From Porphyromonadaceae bacterium UBA4259 (GTDB lineage Bacteria; Bacteroidota; Bacteroidia; Bacteroidales; Muribaculaceae), in contig DGWL01000031.1 in the NCBI GenBank assembly GCA_002396125.1, positions 1 to 24,930 on the forward strand: 24,930 nt of DNA, read 5' to 3'. The position numbers were made by a program, and so were the translations under genes. Below the pieces are notes generated by a model. The model searched no databases, had not been told where the DNA came from, and worked only from the letters and a program-made list of their open reading frames with translations. Of this stretch, positions 15,411 to 21,676 are shown piece by piece (the stretch's first letter is position 1; the number at the start of each line of letters is the position of its first letter).

Positions 15411-15430
15411 AGGGACGCCTAGGCGTCCCT
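15411..15430. repeat. Perfect 20-bp palindrome between convergent genes
   Basis: AGGGACGCCTAGGCGTCCCT reads identically on both strands. It lies between the histidine kinase stop (15367) and the end of the small reverse-strand gene (15490). As RNA it folds to an eight-pair G/C-rich hairpin with a CUAG loop in either direction. There is no T-run on either side, so it is not a classical intrinsic terminator. It may act as a 3'-end stabiliser or a dispersed intergenic element. Confidence 0.85.
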
Positions 15431-15489
15431 GTGATTAAAGTCTTGCGGTCCTAAACTAAAGAAGTGACTCGCATTGTGTTTTGTGTTAA

Positions 15490-15657
15490 TTAATTGGCGA
15501 TGAAGCCTTCCAGTCCCGGCTGATTGATGCCCGATGCGGTGTAGGCTCTCGCAAATTGCTTGAGGAAATTGATAGTAGCTCGCTTTGGACCTACCTCGAT
15601 TGCATGTTCCTCGCATGCTGTTTCAAAATTAATTTCTTCGGTGTAATTTTCTTGCAT
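15490..15657 (-). CDS. 55-residue small protein of unknown function
   Basis: A short reverse-strand frame begins MQENYTEEINFETACEEHAI and ends GLEGFIAN. It has an acidic N-terminal half and a basic centre, GPKRATINFLKQFARAY (23-39), predicted helical, then a Gly/Asn-rich tail. A purine-rich AGAAAGG lies about seven bases before the ATG, an acceptable ribosome-binding site. No membrane segment, signal peptide or Cys pair is seen. The N-F-L-K-Q-F-A-R-x-Y pattern plus a hydrophobic-Asn C-terminus recalls small proteins I associate with Bacteroidales genomes, but I cannot name a family and the recollection is unverified. A longer out-of-frame reading at 15419-15616 has unnatural composition and is rejected. 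The gene is convergent with the histidine kinase, with a palindrome between. Confidence 0.72.
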   Translation of the reverse strand: MQENYTEEINFETACEEHAIEVGPKRATINFLKQFARAYTASGINQPGLEGFIAN

Positions 15658-15798
15658 AGGCGACCTTTCTGTTTTGTGTTATTACACTAATATAACGCAA
15701 GTTATCGCCCATTATTATTTTATTGCATTGAAATATTGCTTTTTTTGCCTAAAAGTTATTAACAAGCACTCAATCCACGACGTCAAGCCCCTCACACA

Positions 15799-17499
15799 CT
15801 AGGGATATTGCAAGTTGTTTTTCTTAAAGAGCGCGGCATCTTGCCGTTTCATGCCGCAACTGTCGAGAGGCACCATCTCGTTGTGGTCGTTAACGTAGAG
15901 GCGACGATGAGGCTTGAACTGAGGATTGCATAACGAAAGCCAGGGCTTGAAGTAACTCGTGCCGATGCCAGCAAGGTCGAGCAAGGTGTGGAACATAACC
16001 ATATTGGTCGACACGGGCACATTGGCGTGACTCTTGAGCATTGCCACCTGCTGTGGCCATGCTGCCGCATAGGCAGGTGAGGTCCACACCAGCAATGGCA
16101 CCCGCAGCTGGTAATAGGTGGGTATGGGCGAAGCATGAAGGAAACGGTCGCGCTCATCATCAAAGATATCTTCGCCATGATCGCTGGTGAAAAGCACGGC
16201 ACTGTTCACGCTCTTAGCCTTAACCAGATTGATGATAGCGGCAAGCACCTTGTCGGTATTGCGGATGGTGTTATCGTAGGCGTTGATTAGCTCTCGGCGA
16301 TAAATGCGCTCGGCCGAAATCACATTGTCGGGCTTAAAATGCGCTTCGTCACGAGTGTAACGATCCTTGTAGTTGAAGTGAGAGCCATACATGTGCACCA
16401 CAATCAGCAGTTTTCCTCCGTCGTATTTGTCGAGCCGTTGCTTGACACACTTGATAAGTTCGTCATCAAAATTGTTTCCCATGAGCGAAACCTTATCTTT
16501 TAGGAATTTAACCTCCTGCGCCTCGCTTCCAAAAGCATCGATAAACGAGTGATTGCGCTGCTGGTTACTATAGTAGGCCGTGCTGTAGCCAGCCTCGTTA
16601 AATGCTGTTATCACCCCTTTGCGATAGTAGAGGCTATCGTAGGCCTCGCTACCGGTGCCGCTCATTATCATTGGAACACTCTTGTGTGTAGTGTTTGACA
16701 TGGTGAGTGCGTCACGATACACCACCAGCCCATCTTCGAGCGACTTCATGCCTGGATTTGTGTCGCGATTGTAGCCGTAGAGACTCCAATTGTCGGCACG
16801 AGAAGTCTCACCAACCACCAGCACATAAATCTCGGGCACCGAATCGTTGCGAGTGGGTGTAGCATGATAGGTAAAGGCACTCGATGTTTTGTTGTAACCG
16901 GCCTGCTTGATAGCACGCTCAATGGCAAGCCCCATGTTGTAGGTTCCATTGATGGGGAACACATCATCCTGAACCTTGAAAGCACGCTCAGTAAACACAT
17001 TAACCACCAGCAGTAACAGTCCCAGAGCCAGTGCCGCAATTGACCAACGGCGCTGACGCTTGCGGAAAAGGCCACTCAACACGTTCCCCGACCGCAACGA
17101 CACAATCGACATCACTATGCCGAAACCATAGAAACCAATCACAAAGACTACTGCCACAAGCAAGTTGGACAGTAACTCGGTGGCCTCGCCGGGATTGGTG
17201 GTGAGCACGTTGAGAAACATGTCGACAGCGATGGGCGACTCACCATAGAGACGCAACAACACTATTTGGAACGCGTCGACAAACATGAACCAAAACAGCC
17301 ACCAGAACATTTTTCCGGGCTTGCGTGCCCAGGTGAAAGCCCAGGCGTAGAAGCCTAGAGGCAGCACCACCTGCACAATGCGTGTGAGTAGCGATGTGGC
17401 CTCGGTGAAGAACATCATGCAGTTGGGCAGAATAGCCATTACCACAAAGAGCCAGTAGATGTAATGTTGATTAGTGAAAATGTGCTTAAAACGCTTCAT
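15799..17499 (-). CDS. Phosphoethanolamine transferase (EptA-like, sulfatase fold)
   Basis: This 566-residue inner-membrane enzyme has about five N-terminal helices (roughly residues 15-180). The periplasmic alkaline-phosphatase/sulfatase-type domain from about 220 carries the nucleophile in GETSRADNWSLYGYNR (Glu231, Thr232), HMYGSH (369-374) and SDHGED (Asp440, His441). These match EptA/EptB-type transferases that move phosphoethanolamine from phosphatidylethanolamine to lipid A or core sugars, an activity linked to cationic peptide resistance. The target here is unproven. A longer frame starts at 17544, but the ATG at 17499 gives a natural N-terminus (MKRFKHIFTN) and overlaps the last codons of the upstream outer-membrane protein gene by 14 bases, indicating translational coupling. 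Confidence 0.9.
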   Translation of the reverse strand: MKRFKHIFTNQHYIYWLFVVMAILPNCMMFFTEATSLLTRIVQVVLPLGFYAWAFTWARKPGKMFWWLFWFMFVDAFQIVLLRLYGESPIAVDMFLNVLTTNPGEATELLSNLLVAVVFVIGFYGFGIVMSIVSLRSGNVLSGLFRKRQRRWSIAALALGLLLLVVNVFTERAFKVQDDVFPINGTYNMGLAIERAIKQAGYNKTSSAFTYHATPTRNDSVPEIYVLVVGETSRADNWSLYGYNRDTNPGMKSLEDGLVVYRDALTMSNTTHKSVPMIMSGTGSEAYDSLYYRKGVITAFNEAGYSTAYYSNQQRNHSFIDAFGSEAQEVKFLKDKVSLMGNNFDDELIKCVKQRLDKYDGGKLLIVVHMYGSHFNYKDRYTRDEAHFKPDNVISAERIYRRELINAYDNTIRNTDKVLAAIINLVKAKSVNSAVLFTSDHGEDIFDDERDRFLHASPIPTYYQLRVPLLVWTSPAYAAAWPQQVAMLKSHANVPVSTNMVMFHTLLDLAGIGTSYFKPWLSLCNPQFKPHRRLYVNDHNEMVPLDSCGMKRQDAALFKKNNLQYP

Positions 17500-18643
17500 T
17501 GATTCCAAAAATAAAGGCACTCTCCCCTGCGCGACCAAAACCATAGTCGAGCCTTATGTTCACATGCTTGCGAAAAGCCCAGCGCAAACCCACGCCCACA
17601 TTAGGCAAAAAATGCATCGAGTGGCTATCGTGAAACACGGTGCCACCGCCCAACCATGCCACAGCGCCAAGCCATCGCCACAGATGCTGGCGCAGCTCAA
17701 TGGTGGCATTCATCATGCAGTTGTCGCGGTAACGCCCCATGTAGTAGCCACGCATGTTGGTCGAGCCACCCCATTGTGCCATCGTAGCCCATGAGGGAGA
17801 GCCGTAGTTAAACATTGCGCGCACGTCGCAGGCAATAATAGCATCGCGCCACGCTTTATTATATATTGAGAAACGGAAATCGGTTCGGGTGAAGTTTTGA
17901 TTACCGTTCCACAGGAAACGAGGAAAAAACACCTGGTTGAGGTGAATATATATGCCCCTGGTGGGCTCGCTGATGTAGTCGCGAGTGTCGTAGTCGACAG
18001 TGAATCCCACGCCATAGTTGCGCTGGTGCTTAGCCTGCCCCTCAAGCAAGTGGGGCTTTTCGATTGAATCCACCTTGTTATACTCCCAGTGGACATAAGG
18101 CCCGGCAAAAAGCCCATTGGCCAGACGGAACAGGAAATCGGTGTTAAACTCCATGCGTAACTGCCGCATGAAAGACTTGTTGCTATCTTGCTTCCCATTC
18201 GCATAGCCTACTCCCCAAAAGTTAATGGGCTTGTATTCCAGCCTGAACGACGAGTTCATGCGCTTACTGTCGCCACCAATAATCATGACGTTTCTTGCGC
18301 CCACGCTCAAGAACTTGGCTGTAGTCACATCAGCGGTTATAGAGAGCAACGATGGCTGCAATGGCGAGTCGCAACCACGCAAGCGATAGCCATAGCTTGC
18401 TGCCACTCCCACTCCAAAGCGTGTCATGCTGTCGTAGTGTGGGCCACCTATCACGCTCAGTCCAGTCGAAGCCTTTGTTTCGTCAACATTAAGGTCGGGG
18501 GTAAGGTAGCCCAGGAATTTCTTAAAAAAGCCGGGCTTGACCACTGCCGAATCTTGCACAGCAACCGCCACAGTGTCTTGGGCGCCTGCCACATGGGCAA
18601 ACACAGCAAGTATTGTCACCACTATTAACAGCTTATTCCTCAA
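17486..18643 (-). CDS. BamA/TamA-type outer-membrane beta-barrel protein without POTRA domains
   Basis: This 385-residue protein has a signal peptide (about 1-21, cleavage near AGA-QD) and a mature part made almost entirely of amphipathic beta-strands ending in a C-terminal Phe (GINEAF), as expected for a barrel inserted by BAM. The segment STNMRGYYMGRYRDN (Arg298) matches the loop-6 (V/I)RG(F/Y) motif of the Omp85 superfamily, and the final strands resemble the bacterial surface antigen domain. With only about 35 residues between signal and barrel there is no room for POTRA repeats, so it is not BamA itself. Its last codons overlap the start of the phosphoethanolamine transferase gene. The role of this short Omp85 branch is unknown to me. 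Confidence 0.82.
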   Translation of the reverse strand: MRNKLLIVVTILAVFAHVAGAQDTVAVAVQDSAVVKPGFFKKFLGYLTPDLNVDETKASTGLSVIGGPHYDSMTRFGVGVAASYGYRLRGCDSPLQPSLLSITADVTTAKFLSVGARNVMIIGGDSKRMNSSFRLEYKPINFWGVGYANGKQDSNKSFMRQLRMEFNTDFLFRLANGLFAGPYVHWEYNKVDSIEKPHLLEGQAKHQRNYGVGFTVDYDTRDYISEPTRGIYIHLNQVFFPRFLWNGNQNFTRTDFRFSIYNKAWRDAIIACDVRAMFNYGSPSWATMAQWGGSTNMRGYYMGRYRDNCMMNATIELRQHLWRWLGAVAWLGGGTVFHDSHSMHFLPNVGVGLRWAFRKHVNIRLDYGFGRAGESAFIFGINEAF

Positions 18644-18680
18644 TGTCGAGTTGTTTTGATTTATCGGTTAAAAAAACGTG

Positions 18681-18688
18681 CAAATTTA
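18681..18688 (-). promoter_or_regulatory. -7 promoter box of the barrel/transferase operon
   Basis: On the reverse strand TAAATTTG (18688-18681) matches the Bacteroidota -7 pattern and lies about 37 bases before the barrel gene start. TTTG at 18708-18705 is 16 bases upstream, slightly shorter than usual for the -33 element. Confidence 0.55.
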
Positions 18689-18730
18689 ATGATTTTTCTC
18701 CAAACAAAGATATGGTTGCAAAGTTTTGTG

Positions 18731-18738
18731 TAATTTTG
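18731..18738 (+). promoter_or_regulatory. -7 promoter box of the chromate-type transporter pair
   Basis: TAATTTTG matches the -7 consensus and lies 29 bases before the start at 18768. No -33 TTTG at 19-21 bases is visible. The box is divergent from the barrel-gene promoter, about 50 bases away. Confidence 0.55.
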
Positions 18739-18767
18739 CACCCGTTTAAGACATCAAAAACACCCCA

Positions 18768-19346
18768 ATGAATAACATATACTTGCAGTTGTGGCTCACG
18801 TTCATGAAGATTGGCGCATTCACCTTTGGTGGCGGATGGGCAATGATTTCAATCATTGAACGTGAGATTGTTAACAATCACAAGTGGATTGCCAAAGATG
18901 AGTTTCTCGACCTGCTGGCTATTGCTCAGGCCATGCCCGGCATCCTGGCCGTTAACATCTCGGTGGTGATTGGCGACAGGCTCAAGGGCATCAAGGGCAG
19001 CCTGGCAGCAGCCATCGGCACAATCTTGCCATCATTTGTCATCATCCTTGCCATAGCCATGTTTCTCACGCCCGAGACCATCAAGAGCAACGAGGTGCTC
19101 ACCCGCATCTTCAAGGGCATTCGACCCGCGGTAGTGGCTCTCATCATCGCTCCCGTCATCACCACTGCCCGTGCCGCCAAGATTGGTTGGAAGACAATTA
19201 TCATCCCGGTGGCAGTGGCACTACTCATCTACAGCAAGTTACCCGTTGTTTCCAACCCCATTCTTTACATCGTGCTGGGGGCAGTAGGCGGCTATATCTA
19301 CTACACCCATGCTGTGCTCAACAGCCGAAAGGAGGGAGCGAAATGA
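18768..19346 (+). CDS. Chromate-transporter-type protein, first half (short CHR)
   Basis: This 192-residue inner-membrane protein is one CHR domain. It has FMKIGAFTFGGGWAMISIIEREIV (13-36), a central AQAMPGILAVNISVVIG motif (53-69) and four to six membrane helices. Classical ChrA joins two such domains. Short ones are encoded as adjacent pairs whose products are thought to combine. The next gene overlaps by four bases (ATGA) and is the partner. In experimentally studied members the pair expels chromate, but many Bacteroidota members have unknown substrates, so the name gives the family rather than a proven function. Note that the usual TPGP turn is MPGI here. Confidence 0.88.
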   Translation: MNNIYLQLWLTFMKIGAFTFGGGWAMISIIEREIVNNHKWIAKDEFLDLLAIAQAMPGILAVNISVVIGDRLKGIKGSLAAAIGTILPSFVIILAIAMFLTPETIKSNEVLTRIFKGIRPAVVALIIAPVITTARAAKIGWKTIIIPVAVALLIYSKLPVVSNPILYIVLGAVGGYIYYTHAVLNSRKEGAK

Positions 19347-19882
19347 GTGTTTACCTGAAACTCATCTGGGCCTACTTGAAAATTGGCCTCTTCGGTTTTG
19401 GCGGTGGCTATGCCATGCTGTCGCTGGTGCAAAATGAGGTTGTGCAGAACGGATGGATCAGCAACCAAATGTTTACCGATATCGTGGCCATCTCGCAAAT
19501 GACCCCGGGCCCCATTGGCATCAACAGTGCCACCTACATTGGCTATGTGTCGACCGGCAACGTGTGGGGTTCTATCTTGGCCACACTGGTTGTGGTTCTG
19601 CCCCCCTATGTGCTCACTCTACTGGCAAGCCACTACATCACCAACCACCACGACAACGCTATCATCAAGGGCGCTTTCATGGGCTTGCGACCTGTGGTTG
19701 TAGGCCTCATCGCCAGCGCGGCATTGCTGCTGATGAACACCGACAACTTTGGCACCGCCACCACCCATCAAGTGATTTCCATTATTATATGCATCGCATC
19801 GTTTTGCATAGTGTTCTTCACCAAGATTCACCCCATTGTGGTGATAATACTTGCAGGCATTGCAGGCTATTTCATTTTCTAG
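19343..19882 (+). CDS. Chromate-transporter-type protein, second half (short CHR)
   Basis: This 179-residue inner-membrane protein is the second CHR domain of the pair. It has LKIGLFGFGGGYAMLSLVQNEVV, then MTPGPIGINSATYIGY (the canonical TPGP motif) and several hydrophobic helices. A long in-frame extension to 19187 lies over the first gene and has no membrane-protein character. The ATG at 19343, overlapping the first gene's stop, is the natural start. The pair would assemble as a heterodimer in the membrane, equivalent to full-length ChrA. folC begins 31 bases later on the same strand. Confidence 0.88.
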   Translation: MSVYLKLIWAYLKIGLFGFGGGYAMLSLVQNEVVQNGWISNQMFTDIVAISQMTPGPIGINSATYIGYVSTGNVWGSILATLVVVLPPYVLTLLASHYITNHHDNAIIKGAFMGLRPVVVGLIASAALLLMNTDNFGTATTHQVISIIICIASFCIVFFTKIHPIVVIILAGIAGYFIF

Positions 19883-19912
19883 CACAACTAAAAAACAACA
19901 CTTTACACTCAC

Positions 19913-21241
19913 ATGACCTATCAAGACGCTATCGACTATCTTTACAAGCAGCTACCGGCTTTTGAAACGCAAGGAGCAAGCGGCTATAAACCAGGGCTCG
20001 ACACAGCAATTGCCCTTGACAACTGGCTAGGCAATCCTCACCGCAACTACCCGTGCATCCACATAGCGGGCACCAACGGCAAGGGCTCGGTGAGTAATAT
20101 GCTCGCCGCCACGCTGCAAACCTCGGGGTATCGCGTGGGATTATTCACCTCGCCCCACCTGGTAGACTTCAGGGAGCGCATTCGTGTTGACGGCAAGATG
20201 ATTGACAAGCGCAGGGTGAGCCACTTTGTGGAGCGATGGCAGGCCAGCGGACTACAGTGCAAGCCGTCATTTTTCGAGCTCACCACAGCTCTAGCCTTCG
20301 AGCACTTCAGTAAAGAGAAAGTTGATATTGCCATCATCGAGGTGGGTCTTGGCGGCAGGCTCGACTGCAGCAACATCATCACACCCATTTTGAGCATCAT
20401 CACCAACATCTCGCTCGACCACACTCAGTTCTTAGGGCACACTCTGCCCGAGATAGCCAGCGAGAAGGCAGGCATTATCAAGCCCGGTGTGCCAGTTGTG
20501 ATAGGTAAAGCCACAGAGCCACAGGTGCGCGAAGTCTTTGAGAGCACTGCGCGCGAGCACCACTCTCCTATCGTCTTCGCCACCGATTCTCCCATGGTGA
20601 CTGAATCGATAAAGAATCCCGACGGCACATTCTCAATCACCGCCACCGGTTACAACCGACCTCTCACCTGCCAGCTTGGCGGCGATTATCAAGTGGAAAA
20701 TGTCAACACAGTGCTCCATTCCATCGCGGCATTGAGGTCGATGCGCCTGGTGGTATTAAAAAAAGCTATAAAGCAAGGATTAGCTCAAGTGAGCCGGTTA
20801 ACGGGCTTCATGGGGCGATGGATGGTGATTGGCTCCAGCCCCACCATTATTTGCGATGCCGGGCACAATGCCGGAGCATGGGCAATACAATCGCGCCAGC
20901 TGAGCAGCCTTCAATGCCACAAGTTGCACATGGTGATAGGTTTCTCGGCCGACAAAGACATCGACACCGTGCTTGGCATGATGCCCGGCAATGCCACCTA
21001 CTATTTCACTCAGGCGCAATCGCAGCGCTCAATGAAGGCAAGCCAGCTGCAGGCACTCGCGGCAACGCATAGCCTGCAAGGCAACTGCTACACCAAGGTG
21101 ATGCAGGCTTTCAATGCAGCCACAAGAGCAGCAGGCCGCAACGACGTAGTCTTCGTTGGCGGCAGCTTCTATGTGCTTGGAGATTTATTTGCCCATCTAG
21201 GCAAAAGAGGGACAATGTTAAATAAAAAGGGAAAAAACTAA
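19913..21241 (+). CDS. folC: Bifunctional folylpolyglutamate synthase/dihydrofolate synthase
   Basis: This 442-residue cytoplasmic Mur-ligase-family enzyme adds glutamate to dihydropteroate and to folates. The ATP-binding loop IAGTNGKGSV (51-60), LFTSPHLVDFRERIRVDG (omega loop), EVGLGGRLD and NISLDHTQFLGHTLPEIASEKAGIIK are hallmark segments, and the C-terminal ligase domain contains CDAGHN. The length is normal. It follows the transporter pair closely and may be cotranscribed. The end is notable: its stop codon TAA (21239-21241) overlaps the pairing strand at the 3' end of rnpB on the opposite strand, and no separate terminator exists for folC, which could run into antisense of rnpB. Confidence 0.95.
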   Translation: MTYQDAIDYLYKQLPAFETQGASGYKPGLDTAIALDNWLGNPHRNYPCIHIAGTNGKGSVSNMLAATLQTSGYRVGLFTSPHLVDFRERIRVDGKMIDKRRVSHFVERWQASGLQCKPSFFELTTALAFEHFSKEKVDIAIIEVGLGGRLDCSNIITPILSIITNISLDHTQFLGHTLPEIASEKAGIIKPGVPVVIGKATEPQVREVFESTAREHHSPIVFATDSPMVTESIKNPDGTFSITATGYNRPLTCQLGGDYQVENVNTVLHSIAALRSMRLVVLKKAIKQGLAQVSRLTGFMGRWMVIGSSPTIICDAGHNAGAWAIQSRQLSSLQCHKLHMVIGFSADKDIDTVLGMMPGNATYYFTQAQSQRSMKASQLQALAATHSLQGNCYTKVMQAFNAATRAAGRNDVVFVGGSFYVLGDLFAHLGKRGTMLNKKGKN

Positions 21242-21613
21242 AGCAGTGGAGCTATAAGCCGGGTTATGTGGTCGTTCCCAACGCGTGGGAGCGCCGCTTG
21301 TCATTTATCTGTCTGCCAGTGTTGCCACGGCAGTATAGCAGTCTACCCCTCGACAATGGGCGAGCAACCCTTAAATGCCGATATACTTGACCTTGCAACT
21401 CGCAGGTGGTGCGGCCGCGCCATGTCGCCGTGGCGCCCGGTGGGCTCTTACCCCGCCTTTTCACCCTTACCACCACAATGTGATGGCGGTTATTTTCTGT
21501 CACCTTAACCCTGAGGTCGCCCCCAGCTTCCCGTTAAGAAATGCGATGCTCTGTGTTGCCCGGACTTTCCTCTCATGCTCATGGCATGAGCGACAAGCCA
21601 CTCCACTGCTTTT
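21241..21613 (-). ncRNA. rnpB: RNase P RNA, bacterial type A
   Basis: This is the catalytic RNA of ribonuclease P, which cuts the 5' leader from pre-tRNAs. On the reverse strand the conserved 5' element GAGGAAAGTCCGGGC lies at 21572-21558, and the conserved GTAAGAGCCCACCGG lies at 21452-21438. ACAGAAA and the 3' CCCGGCTTAT segment are also present. Helix P1 is a perfect 12-bp pairing of the transcript ends (21612-21601 with 21251-21240). The ends given follow P1 and are accurate to a few bases. A TACCTTTG promoter box lies just upstream. A run of six T (reverse strand) follows P1 inside the last folC codons and may serve as the terminator tract. The frames at 21266-21508 and 21375-21827 are shadows of this RNA. 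Confidence 0.95.
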
Positions 21614-21621
21614 AGCGGCGG

Positions 21622-21629
21622 CAAAGGTA
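21622..21629 (-). promoter_or_regulatory. rnpB: -7 promoter box of rnpB
   Basis: On the reverse strand TACCTTTG (21629-21622) matches the -7 consensus and would start transcription about 8-10 bases before the P1 helix. The -33 region is A/T-rich without a clear TTG. Confidence 0.6.
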
Positions 21630-21676
21630 CAAAATAGTTTTTACTTATTCATTAATAATTATAATGTTTTTTCTCA

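Noticed and set aside
15419..15616. 65-residue reverse-strand frame overlapping the small-protein gene
   Set aside because: It is out of frame with the better 55-residue gene, includes the palindrome, and has unnatural composition.
15692..15705. Short inverted repeat ATAAC-gcaa-GTTAT upstream of the 55-residue gene
   Set aside because: Five-base arms in A/T-rich DNA are expected by chance. I could not place a convincing promoter beside it.
19187..19342. N-terminal extension of the second transporter half
   Set aside because: It overlaps the first transporter gene in another frame. The ATGA overlap start at 19343 gives the family-typical N-terminus.
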